This document shows, one piece after another, positions 1 to 7,059 of a DNA stretch of 14,350 nucleotides (positions within the stretch are counted from its first letter, which is position 1; each line of letters starts with the position of its first letter). The notes under the pieces are model-generated. The model worked only from the letters and a program-made list of their open reading frames with translations. It ran no database searches and was not told the DNA's origin. Source of the DNA: an uncultured bacterium (GTDB lineage: Bacteria > Actinomycetota > Coriobacteriia > Coriobacteriales > Eggerthellaceae); NCBI GenBank assembly GCA_905215035.1, contig CAJMOJ010000051.1, positions 1 through 14,350 of the forward strand, written 5' to 3'. A program made the position numbers and the translations under genes.

Positions 1-73
1 AAGAATAATATTGTACTTAGCTGAATTCTATATTGATTATATTGTACTGGCTTGAACGTAGAGGTTATGACTC

Positions 74-589
74 ATGAAGAAATCAAAACTTCTCGTTTTA
101 TGTGTAACAGGTTAAGGTAAAGCAATAGTTTGTTTGACGTACTTGAAGTGTATAGGGTAACCTGATGCACGCGTTATCGAAGTAGTGACGGCTTCCGCTC
201 CAGCAGGTTTCCTAGTCTATCTGCGCAGTGTTGGCGTGCCGTATCTCATTGCGGGTGAAACTAATATTGATTGCACTGCTATGACCAATAAACTCGAGTA
301 ATATCTTGGCATAAAAACACTGCTCGTATGCGGTGGCGGCAAGACTGATTGGGCGCTTCTTGAGGCGGGATGTGTCGATGAGGTGTCAGTTGTGTTTGCT
401 CCTGTGGCGAGTGGAGATGAAGGAGTGGCAACTATCTTTGATAAGATGCCTGTTTCTCATGATGCTCATGATACCCATCGCCACCCTGATCAAAGTAATC
501 GAGAGCACCAAGATCACCCCATAGCACTCTCCTTGCAATCTATTGAGCAGGTAGAAGGCGATGGGGTTCATCTTGTTTGGCGTACCTAG
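74..589 (+). pseudogene. RibD C-terminal / dihydrofolate-reductase-like reductase relic
   Basis: Reading from the ATG at 74 to the TAG at 587-589 in a single frame gives a recognisable RibD_C-type (NADPH-dependent pyrimidine/pterin reductase fold) sequence, interrupted by TAA at 113-115, 158-160 and 299-301. Key blocks are VPYLIAGE, then LLVCGGGKTDWALLEAG followed by VDEVSVVFAPV, which match the family's glycine-rich GGG..N..LLEAGLVDE nucleotide-binding segment, and a C-terminal IALSLQSIEQVEGDGVHLVW strand pair. The reading frame is otherwise unbroken, so decay is by nonsense changes rather than indels. The N-terminal third of a full-length family member (about 220 residues) is not recognisable upstream. 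A 68-codon fragment beginning at 383 could still be translated, but it lacks the glycine-rich loop. It is almost certainly non-functional. Confidence 0.8.
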
Positions 590-631
590 GCTTAGTCATC
601 TTAGGTTTAGCTATCCTAGGTTTAGCTAAAA
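587..631. repeat. 15-bp imperfect tandem repeat, three copies
   Basis: Three consecutive 15-base units run taggcttagtcatct, taggtttagctatcc, taggtttagctaaaa. The first unit begins with the stop codon of the RibD_C relic. Copies two and three share 12 leading bases. No function is evident. The run lies just downstream of the minus-strand MFS gene, where a terminator would be expected, but it does not form a convincing hairpin with a T-tract. Confidence 0.7.
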
Positions 632-659
632 ACTTGGCAGATTCATTTTATGTAATGAT

Positions 660-2573
660 TTAAACGGTTTTCATGTGTAGCAACTCCGACATTGTCGAGC
701 GCATTACGTCAGCTCGTGAGAGGGTGCCTTTCAAGATGCCGCTTGAAGTTATTGGTAACTTCTTTAGACGTTTTTCGGCCATTAAGGTGCATGCTGCATC
801 TAATCGTGTCTGCTCATCAATCGATATAGGCTTGTCAGTTGCTATTTCCATGATATTGAGCTCAAGCAGATCGTTAACACGTTCTTCCATCGTGTTGTTC
901 TCGGGGTTGACGTAGAGCATGTAGGTTGAATCGAGTACTGCATTACTTCCGGTTCCAATATATTTCATGACATCCCCGTCTGAAACAAATCCGACTACTT
1001 GTCCCTCCTTGTTTACCACAGGAATACCACCGGTCTTCTTCTCCATAAATACCTGCAGTGCGTCGCGTACGGTGCCTGTTTCATGTACGTAATAGGGGTC
1101 ATTGTTCATGACCTGTCCGACAAGAATACCTGCATATCCGCTTCCAGGAGCAGGAATAGTTTCCATAACAAAAGAGGCGGCATCTGATGGTTCTGTACGT
1201 CTGTCGCGTACAAATCCTATGACTATGATGGTGGCTAATCCAACAAGTATGGCGACAATGATGAATGCGCTGCGTTGTCCATCAAGGGCTGCTATAACGA
1301 GATCGGTAGAAGTTGATGCGGCTGTTCCAAGTGTTATTGCCATCATGAGTATAGCGGTTGCAAGAGATGCTCCCACTTGATTGAGCGTATTGCTCAAAGC
1401 GGTGCCATGTTGTATCACGCGGTTGTCTAGCGCATTAACACCCCAGGTGTTGGTTGGAGTGTTGGAGTATTGAAGCGCACCTAAGATGATAGCGTAGACC
1501 AAAGCTACAATTAGGATAGCTGTATTAATGCCGAATGTTAGAAGCGCAAGCGTGGCGACAAACATGACCAAAAATCCAGGTAATACGCTTTTTCTCACAC
1601 CATAGCGGTCGAACAATCGTCCCGCAAGTACGCTACCTAGGCCTCCCAAAACTGCTCCTGGCAACATGACAAGACCCGAAATAAAGGCTGAATAACCAAG
1701 AATATTTTGGATATAGAGAGGCATGATCATATTTAAGCCGATAAGAGTTGCTTGAATAAGCATGACAACGATTGCAGCAGTGCGAAAATCTCTACACGCA
1801 AGTACGCGAACATTCAAGAGCGGTGTCTCCAGGTGTAGTTGCCTTCTGACGAATAGTGCTAGCAAGATCAAGCCTGCAACAGCACATATTGCTGCTACGA
1901 CAAGTGTGTCGGGGGATTTGAGGCTCGATATACCAAAGAGCAGTAGAAGTAAACCTAGACCCACGAGTGCGACAGAAGGCGCATCAAAAGCGATATGTTC
2001 GAAGTCTCCATAGGGTTTAAGTTTGGCTATAGCCACAATGAGTAGCAATACGGAAAGTGCTGTCACAAACCAGAAGAGTCCGTGCCATCCGACCGCATCG
2101 ACAAGTAATCCTGATACGGTAGGGCCGATGGCGGGTGCGCAGCAAATAGCTAAAGTTACGATACCCATTGCGCTTCCGCGTTTCTCGCGGGGGAAGATCA
2201 GAAGCAGCACCGCAAACATCATCGGCATATTAACACCGGCGCAAATTGCCTGCAGTACGCGACCTATCAAAACGATGAGGAAGTTTGACGATACAGCACC
2301 AAGCAAACTTCCTACTGTGAACAGAGATATGGCAGCCAAGAATATCTTTCTCGTACCGAAGCGTCCCATAAGATAGGCTGACAAGGGAATTACGATAGCA
2401 TTTACCAAAGAATAGGCTGAGACGAGCCATTGAACGGTAGCGGCATCGACTTTAAGGTCCGCCATGATTGATGGCAATGCTGGATTCAATGCCGTTTGAT
2501 TAAGCATGACCAGTACAGTACCAGCCAATAGAATGATTCCAATAAGTAAGTTCTCCTTGCTAACTCCGAACAA
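660..2573 (-). CDS. MFS drug-efflux-type transporter (DHA2-like) with C-terminal tandem CBS domains
   Basis: 637 residues. Residues 1 to about 460 form a multi-helix major facilitator domain of the DHA2/EmrB type. It opens with the NPALPSIMADL segment, has the motif-A loop GRFGTRK between helices 2 and 3, and a motif-C-like APAIGPTVSGLLVD in helix 5, which is typical of drug:H+ antiporters. After a short linker, residues 485-540 and 573-625 form two CBS domains (VMNNDPYYV...GGIPVV...GFVSDGDVM and IMEIATDKPI...KKLPI...GTLSRADVM). A CBS pair usually binds an adenine nucleotide or similar ligand, so transport may be gated by cell energy state; that is inference. The start is TTG at 2573, nine bases after an AGAGAGAAG ribosome site. 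The marR gene ends 22 bases upstream on the same strand, implying one operon under MarR control. The substrate is unknown. Confidence 0.9.
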   Translation of the reverse strand: MFGVSKENLLIGIILLAGTVLVMLNQTALNPALPSIMADLKVDAATVQWLVSAYSLVNAIVIPLSAYLMGRFGTRKIFLAAISLFTVGSLLGAVSSNFLIVLIGRVLQAICAGVNMPMMFAVLLLIFPREKRGSAMGIVTLAICCAPAIGPTVSGLLVDAVGWHGLFWFVTALSVLLLIVAIAKLKPYGDFEHIAFDAPSVALVGLGLLLLLFGISSLKSPDTLVVAAICAVAGLILLALFVRRQLHLETPLLNVRVLACRDFRTAAIVVMLIQATLIGLNMIMPLYIQNILGYSAFISGLVMLPGAVLGGLGSVLAGRLFDRYGVRKSVLPGFLVMFVATLALLTFGINTAILIVALVYAIILGALQYSNTPTNTWGVNALDNRVIQHGTALSNTLNQVGASLATAILMMAITLGTAASTSTDLVIAALDGQRSAFIIVAILVGLATIIVIGFVRDRRTEPSDAASFVMETIPAPGSGYAGILVGQVMNNDPYYVHETGTVRDALQVFMEKKTGGIPVVNKEGQVVGFVSDGDVMKYIGTGSNAVLDSTYMLYVNPENNTMEERVNDLLELNIMEIATDKPISIDEQTRLDAACTLMAEKRLKKLPITSSGILKGTLSRADVMRSTMSELLHMKTV

Positions 2574-2595
2574 TATGTATCACTTCTCTCTGCTT

Positions 2596-3075
2596 TTATT
2601 TATCGTTCAATAATATGTGCAATGCTTCCAGGCCGGTAAGGGCTGCGCTAATCAAGGTTTTTTGGTCTGCGTTTTTGATCGTTGTTTGCCCTGTTTCTTG
2701 AATCCAGTTTTCTGTTTTCTGTAAAGACAGTCGATCTGCCATGTGTTTATCAAGAGCGGTTAAGACGTTCTTGCCTTGCGGGGTTAACAATAATCTATGC
2801 GAACGCCCGTCTTCACTGTCTTGCCGACGCGTTATCAGCCCTTTTTCCTCAAGAGATCGACAGAGGGGAGGTAGGTTTGTGGGGCGTATGGATGTGGCAT
2901 GAGCAAGGTCGTTTATTGTTCTGTCGTCCTTATGACCAAGTTCCGCAAGTAGGCAGCCTTCCAACGGCTTTAACCCTTCTTCAGCGAAAATTGGTGTCAT
3001 CAACTCTTGAAATGAAGCAGCAATAGCTCTGTTTTCGACGTATATCCGATGGCAAAAATCCAATGCAGTTTCCAT
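2596..3075 (-). CDS. MarR-family transcriptional regulator
   Basis: About 159 residues with the winged-helix layout of MarR: a helical N-terminus, recognition helix region TINDLAHATSIRPTNLPPLC, then LEEKGLITRRQDSEDGRSH and RLLLTPQG, the family's charged beta wing. I start it at the ATG at 3075 because an AGAGG sits five bases upstream; a GTG two codons earlier (3081) is the alternative. It is the first gene of a likely two-gene operon with the MFS-CBS transporter, a very common arrangement in which MarR represses the pump and is released by a phenolic or drug-like ligand. A 14-bp perfect palindrome just upstream (3104-3117) is the likely operator. Confidence 0.9.
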   Translation of the reverse strand: METALDFCHRIYVENRAIAASFQELMTPIFAEEGLKPLEGCLLAELGHKDDRTINDLAHATSIRPTNLPPLCRSLEEKGLITRRQDSEDGRSHRLLLTPQGKNVLTALDKHMADRLSLQKTENWIQETGQTTIKNADQKTLISAALTGLEALHILLNDK

Positions 3076-3099
3076 AATCACCTCTTTCTGCTTTTAGAT

Positions 3100-3128
3100 A
3101 TATAATATAGCTATATTTTATAGGTAAA
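3100..3128 (-). promoter_or_regulatory. Candidate marR-MFS promoter with palindromic operator
   Basis: On the minus strand there is TTTACC (3128-3123) as a -35-like box, 17 bases, then TTATAT (3105-3100) as a -10-like box, about 25 bases before the marR start. The perfect palindrome aatatagctatatt (3104-3117), extended by further matching bases at 3101-3102/3119-3120, lies between and over the boxes, where a repressor would block RNA polymerase. MarR binding is inferred from position and symmetry only. Confidence 0.5.
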
Positions 3129-3427
3129 AGCATGACGAGACTAACGGCATGTGGTTAAGCGTTAGTGGACTTCACAACCTGAATGTTAGCGAGCTTCTGA
3201 AATTTTTCTTGAATACGACAGAATAACGCAAGCACTATCTCTATTACTTGCGACAAGCTTGCTTTGGAGTGTGCGCTTGTACAGGGGTATAACCCTTCTG
3301 GCGATGGGCCTTCTGATAACGGCGCTGCATCAGCATAGACTAATGATGGTCAGCACAAACCAATGATGGTGGTATGAGCGCACAAGGATATCTTGCCTTT
3401 ATTGCTTTAGTTGCATCTCTTGTGCTT
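3121..3427 (+). pseudogene. Gene-poor gap with possible membrane-protein remnant
   Basis: No intact gene is seen. On the plus strand, a hydrophobic frame at about 3210-3330 (ALSLLLATSLLWSVRLY, then GITLLAMGLLITAL) and a second at 3374-3475 (MSAQGYLAFIALVASLVLLS followed by LKRTRDK) resemble transmembrane helices. The second resembles the last helix and basic tail of an MFS-type permease. The pieces are in different frames with stops between, as expected for a decayed transporter gene. The second overlaps the 3' end of arcC on the other strand. The evidence is composition and look only, so this could be chance. A short inverted repeat CGCAAG...CTTGCG also lies near 3225-3255. No terminator is seen for arcC. 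Confidence 0.25.
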
Positions 3428-4396
3428 TTATCCTTGAAGAGAACTCGTGATAAGAGTTCCTGTCTCACCACGTAAGCCTTCGGCAGCGTGACCAAGTGAG
3501 GTGATCAATGCGCTACCGCCAGGATGGGCCTCAACGAATTCAATACACGCTTCGACTTTCGGTAACATTGAGCCGGGAGCAAATTGTCCCTGTTTGATAT
3601 ATTCGCGCGCTTCTTGGCTGGTCATGGTGGAAAGTGCACGTTGTTTAGGCGTGTTGTAGTTGATGTAGACATGCTCGACTGCAGTCAAGATGATAAGCAT
3701 GTCAGCTTTCATCTTCCATGCTAAGATCGAGCTGACTAGGTCTTTGTCAATGACCGCTTCGACTTCAGTGTAAATATCGTTCTTTTCTACAACAGGCACG
3801 CCACCGCCACCACCTGCAACAACAACGTAACCTTCGTCCATAAGATCGCGGATTGCATCGATTTCAACAATGTGTTGTGGACGGGGACTTGCGACTACGC
3901 GCCGCCAGCCACGACCAGAATCTTCTTTTACGGGGATGTTTTCAGCGGTACTTAATTTTTTTGCTTCAGCTTCAGTCATAAATGATCCGATTGGCTTTTC
4001 AAGATCAGTAAATGCTGGATCGTTTGCATCGACTACAACATGGGTAACCACATCGGCGACTGATCGCATGATATTTTGGTTCTTTAATTCATTCATGAGC
4101 GCCACAGTGAGTTGTGCGCCAATATAGCCTTGGCTCATAGCATTGCAGTCTTGCAAGGGGATAAAAGGAATTGTGCTTGCGTCATCTTTTGAGGCAATAG
4201 TGAAGGCTTCATCAATAATGCCAACCTGTGGACCATTGCCATGAGTTACAACAATGTTAATGCCTTCTTTGATCATAAGGGCAATTTGATGTGCAGTCGC
4301 CTCAACCTTTTTTATAAGTTCTTTTGGAGTGGTGCCAAGCGCATTGCCTCCGAGTGCGATAACTACACGTTTTCCGATCAAATCTATCTCTGACAT
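3428..4396 (-). CDS. arcC: Carbamate kinase
   Basis: 322 residues, close to the usual length of about 310. It transfers phosphate between carbamoyl phosphate and ADP, giving ATP, ammonia and CO2, as the last step of arginine deiminase fermentation or of related ureido-compound breakdown. Conserved blocks are present in order: VVIALGGNAL (11-20), THGNGPQVG (51-59), EDSGRGWRRVVASPRPQHIVE (start about 158), AGGGGGVPV (194-202), VIDKDLVSSILA (215-226, including the key lysine), and FAPGSMLPKVEA (272-283). The ribosome site GAGGAGA lies about five bases before the ATG. It stands alone here, without arcA or arcB beside it, so the rest of the pathway must lie elsewhere, or carbamoyl phosphate comes from another route. 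It is cytosolic. Confidence 0.96.
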   Translation of the reverse strand: MSEIDLIGKRVVIALGGNALGTTPKELIKKVEATAHQIALMIKEGINIVVTHGNGPQVGIIDEAFTIASKDDASTIPFIPLQDCNAMSQGYIGAQLTVALMNELKNQNIMRSVADVVTHVVVDANDPAFTDLEKPIGSFMTEAEAKKLSTAENIPVKEDSGRGWRRVVASPRPQHIVEIDAIRDLMDEGYVVVAGGGGGVPVVEKNDIYTEVEAVIDKDLVSSILAWKMKADMLIILTAVEHVYINYNTPKQRALSTMTSQEAREYIKQGQFAPGSMLPKVEACIEFVEAHPGGSALITSLGHAAEGLRGETGTLITSSLQG

Positions 4397-4780
4397 AACG
4401 CTCTCCTCAGTGGATCTTTCTCGTCCGTTTCCTTAGCTAGCTATAGTCTTGCTGTATGTTTGGTCTTGTCTTGTTTGTTTTACTTTGTCTCTTAGTGTGT
4501 TCTTGTGTTCTTACTGTAGGTATTACTTTGATCCTCTAACTGGCTTATATATGAAGCGTGGGTGAATTGCTGAGCTTGCGTCAACAAAACGTTTTCAAAA
4601 AAGAGTAGCCGGATCTCGCCTTGGGCGTGTCTGTTAAAGTTGCCAGAGTTATCTGTAAGAAGGCGTGGCAAAGGTCGACCTGTAGACAGATTTGTTCACA
4701 AACAGGTTGGTTTGCAAATGAATCAGTCTACAAGTAGGTCAGTCTACAAGCGTGACAAACATGATGGTGGGAGGGGTTTC
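4397..4780. promoter_or_regulatory. Divergent intergenic region arcC / NlpC-like gene
   Basis: This is a shared upstream region for two diverging genes. The arcC-proximal part (4440-4520) is T/G-rich on the plus strand and low in complexity. A perfect 10-bp palindrome aaaacgtttt at 4586-4595 is followed by ca, so its right half fits a LacI/CcpA-type site (CGTTTTCA) but its left half fits poorly. I see no confident -35/-10 pair on either strand. The part from 4640 stays open in the frame of the downstream gene, but it lacks a good ribosome site for the earlier start and carries direct repeats, so I treat it as non-coding. Confidence 0.4.
4723..4750. repeat. 12-bp direct repeat with embedded CTAC-aa-GTAG dyad
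   Basis: The 12-mer tcagtctacaag occurs at 4723-4734 and 4739-4750, a 16-base period. The first copy continues into tagg, forming the dyad ctac-aa-gtag (4728-4737). A GTAGAC half-site in the opposite orientation lies at 4682-4687, and TTTGT-tc-ACAAA is at 4691-4702. Such spaced half-sites 30-100 bases before a start look like a repressor binding array; the regulator is unknown. Confidence 0.5.
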
Positions 4781-5455
4781 ATGAAAGGTATCAGCGTTGA
4801 CATATTGAATCACTCTCATGCTGATCAGCAACGTGAAGAGATTCCAAAACAACTTCAAATACCTGCACCATCAGATGCTTTTAGCATTTTCTTGCTCTTT
4901 AATCTGGAAGCTGCTTTCGATTATGGTCATGTGATATTAGCGCTTGGCCCAATGAATGGTGAACTTGAAACCTATTCATTCTATCGACAGGGTATGGCTA
5001 TTAAGGCGCCCGCACTCATGGCGTGTCTTGAGCACCCACTTACCTTTGCGCAAATTGAAGCCTCATCGGGTTGGATTGTGCATGGACAGCCTGGAAATTA
5101 TTGGAATGAGCATGTAAACGCTGCTCTTGCTCTATGGTGCACCAAAGATGCCTTTGATCAGATACGTGCGTTTGCCGAAGAAAAGCGTACAAATCCTGGT
5201 ACGTATGATCTTTTTTCATACAACTGTCTCACGTTCGTGATCGAAGCACTTTCGAAAGGCAATGTATTTTTAGAAGGGGAGAGCGGCAAACAATTGCGGA
5301 CGTTTATTCCACGGGATGCGTTTAGGCAGGTGAGTCACGTGAGGGGCGCACATAAGCTGAGTGCCTGGAAGTATTGGTTTCCTCTTGCTCAGCCACCAAA
5401 GAATGGCCTTCGTACTATTTCTGATACACCGGGTAAAGATCGTCCTTTGAAGTAG
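4781..5455 (+). CDS. Putative permuted NlpC/P60-type (LRAT/YiiX-like) cysteine hydrolase
   Basis: 224 residues from the ATG at 4781, chosen because GGGAGGGG lies six bases before it; the frame is open back to 4640 but that stretch looks regulatory. The protein is soluble, with no signal peptide or transmembrane helix. The layout is a beta-rich start with FDYGHVILAL (His50) and, about 100 residues later, YDLFSYNCLTFVIEAL (Asn148-Cys149). A His strand first, followed by an NC..FV helix, is the order seen in circularly permuted papain-fold families such as LRAT, YiiX and related DUFs, which hydrolyse or transfer acyl or peptide bonds. His50 and Cys149 would be the catalytic pair; the third polar residue is unclear. 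The gene overlaps the 3' end of the convergent membrane-protein gene by 41 bases. The family assignment comes from motif order only, and the substrate cannot be guessed. Confidence 0.6.
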   Translation: MKGISVDILNHSHADQQREEIPKQLQIPAPSDAFSIFLLFNLEAAFDYGHVILALGPMNGELETYSFYRQGMAIKAPALMACLEHPLTFAQIEASSGWIVHGQPGNYWNEHVNAALALWCTKDAFDQIRAFAEEKRTNPGTYDLFSYNCLTFVIEALSKGNVFLEGESGKQLRTFIPRDAFRQVSHVRGAHKLSAWKYWFPLAQPPKNGLRTISDTPGKDRPLK

Positions 5456-6347
5456 AGAGGGCACATACCTTTCGGTAAGCATGTTGTGATGAGATCTTGC
5501 AAGCGACACCTGCTACGACAAGTGTAATCCAGAAATAAGGAGTCTCAAGTGATGGCAGAGCGTAGAGTGCAAGCGCAACGATAACGCCGCCAATAACAAA
5601 AATGCGGTTCATGAGATTTTTGTGCGCAATAATCTTGCGAGCATGCATAAGTCCATCGCTAACTTTACCGCTCGAATCGCGATTCATCTCATAGATATTG
5701 CGCTTAGCAAGCGCGTTATAGTTGTAGCGCGTAATGTTGGGAATATTGCGGAGTGTTGTGCCGCGTATAAGAAGCCAGCAGCCTATCGCCACAAAAGTGA
5801 GAATGATGCCTGTGGTAATGGCTTGCGTGGTAACAATTTGAGTGATGCCTTCAAAATCAGTGTAGAGATTAGTAAAACCATGGACGCTTATGCCAACACC
5901 AATAGCAAGGATAATAATAACCATGCCAGCTATACTGAAGCGCTTACCTGAGGTTTTGTAATGCTGCAATTCATGATCAGTAAATGAGATGGTCAGATAG
6001 GGGTAGGCTTCTTGAAACTTTTTGAGGTCATCTTTAGCGCGGCTTAAAATCCAGCAGCCGATAATAATGAAGGCGATCAGAAGTACGGTAGCAAGTACGT
6101 GGGTGCTTGCAAAGTTTGTATCAAGAAGGTCTTTGCTTGCAAGACGCACAATCTCATCGATTGCTTTGGAGATAACGGCGGAATCGGCGCTGTCGATGGA
6201 AGGCAAGAGGCTTGCAAATGATGAGAGTGCGCATCCTAGAATAATGAGGGTGACACCTGATGATCGCATAAGTGAATGTCGATTAGCAAAGCCGCGATAT
6301 CCATAAGGGTTATCGGTATCATGTTTATTGGTGATTTCGTTTGTCAT
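5415..6347 (-). CDS. Multi-pass membrane protein with internally repeated helix pairs, function unknown
   Basis: 310 residues, not recognised as a named family. Predicted helices are at about 28-48, 83-103, 137-157, 178-197, 248-267 and 270-286. Two helix-pair units are alike: the second helices read IIIGCWILSR (95-103 region) and VAIGCWLLIR (186-195), and the first helices each follow a basic stretch (RHSLMRSS, SGKRFSIA), a pattern echoed at 246-267 (MNRIFVIGGVIVALALYALP). This suggests an internal duplication. The look recalls the permease-like membrane tails found after HTH domains in some Firmicutes regulators, but no HTH is present here. The start has GGAG six bases upstream. It follows tetR by 64 bases on the same strand, so co-transcription and TetR autoregulation are likely. 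Its 3' end overlaps the convergent hydrolase gene. Confidence 0.8.
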   Translation of the reverse strand: MTNEITNKHDTDNPYGYRGFANRHSLMRSSGVTLIILGCALSSFASLLPSIDSADSAVISKAIDEIVRLASKDLLDTNFASTHVLATVLLIAFIIIGCWILSRAKDDLKKFQEAYPYLTISFTDHELQHYKTSGKRFSIAGMVIIILAIGVGISVHGFTNLYTDFEGITQIVTTQAITTGIILTFVAIGCWLLIRGTTLRNIPNITRYNYNALAKRNIYEMNRDSSGKVSDGLMHARKIIAHKNLMNRIFVIGGVIVALALYALPSLETPYFWITLVVAGVACKISSQHAYRKVCALSTSKDDLYPVYQK

Positions 6348-6411
6348 GGAATCTCCGAGAGTGGTTTTTCTTTAAGCCAAGGTCATGTATTTACTGAGTT
6401 GGATTACGTAC

Positions 6412-7059
6412 TTACTGAGTTATGCGTTCTAAGATAGTATGAAGCGCATCATGTACTTCTGATGAAGAGAGTGCAGCCGAGCGTGTGTGATCGGCAATTT
6501 CTTGAAGATCTTCGCCAACTAATTCTGCGTAACCAAGCACAATACGGAGTGATTCTTCGAACGGATCAAGTGACAAGTTATTGCATAGACAGTAGTAGGC
6601 AAGCTCGTAAGATCCACCAATGAGTCGCACAATTTCTTGCAACAGCTTGTTTTGTCGTGCAGCGGTTTGATGAGACTTATGTTGCTGATAGGCGGTATTG
6701 GCCTCGATAACAACAAGTGAGATGTTTCTATCGCCGAGCATGTCCATGGCAAGAGGTTGTACACGCTCATTAAAGAGAAATGCAAAATAGAGTTGACCTG
6801 TTAAGGCAAAGTTAGTGTAGATGTCGCGGATGTTTCGATGTTCGAGAACCCACACATCCATATGATCGAGGAGCTCTTTAATGAAGCGCTCCAGTAATTG
6901 TTCTTTTTTCTTAATGTAGTGCTGAACAAAGGCACGTGATTGGCCGCTTGCATCAGCGATTGTTTGGTACGAGGTGGATTTATAGCCAGATTCAATGAGC
7001 ATGCGAAATCCCGTGTGGTAAATTCGCTGTTCTTCTTGCTCATTTCGTGGGCGTGCCAT
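6412..7059 (-). CDS. TetR-family transcriptional regulator
   Basis: 215 residues, a typical TetR length. The N-terminal DNA-binding domain is clear: IYHTGFRMLIESGYKSTSYQTI followed by ADASGQSRAFVQHYIKKKEQLL (helix-turn-helix about residues 28-51), ending with the Y.K.KE.L signature. The C-terminal 150 residues form the variable all-helical ligand and dimer domain, which gives no hint of the inducer. The ATG start has an AGAGG about nine bases upstream. It precedes the six-helix membrane protein gene on the same strand and is transcribed divergently from the paired 7-TM genes. A 24-bp near-perfect palindrome between the two units is the probable operator, so it likely controls both directions. 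Confidence 0.93.
   Translation of the reverse strand: MARPRNEQEEQRIYHTGFRMLIESGYKSTSYQTIADASGQSRAFVQHYIKKKEQLLERFIKELLDHMDVWVLEHRNIRDIYTNFALTGQLYFAFLFNERVQPLAMDMLGDRNISLVVIEANTAYQQHKSHQTAARQNKLLQEIVRLIGGSYELAYYCLCNNLSLDPFEESLRIVLGYAELVGEDLQEIADHTRSAALSSSEVHDALHTILERITQ

Noticed and set aside
3445..3470. GAACTC...GAGTTC inverted repeat as an arcC terminator
   Set aside because: It lies inside the last arcC codons with a short stem and no T-tract after it.
4640..4780. 47-residue N-terminal extension of the NlpC-like protein
   Set aside because: The stretch holds direct repeats and dyads, the early ATG has no good ribosome site, and GGGAGGGG sits at the ideal distance before 4781.
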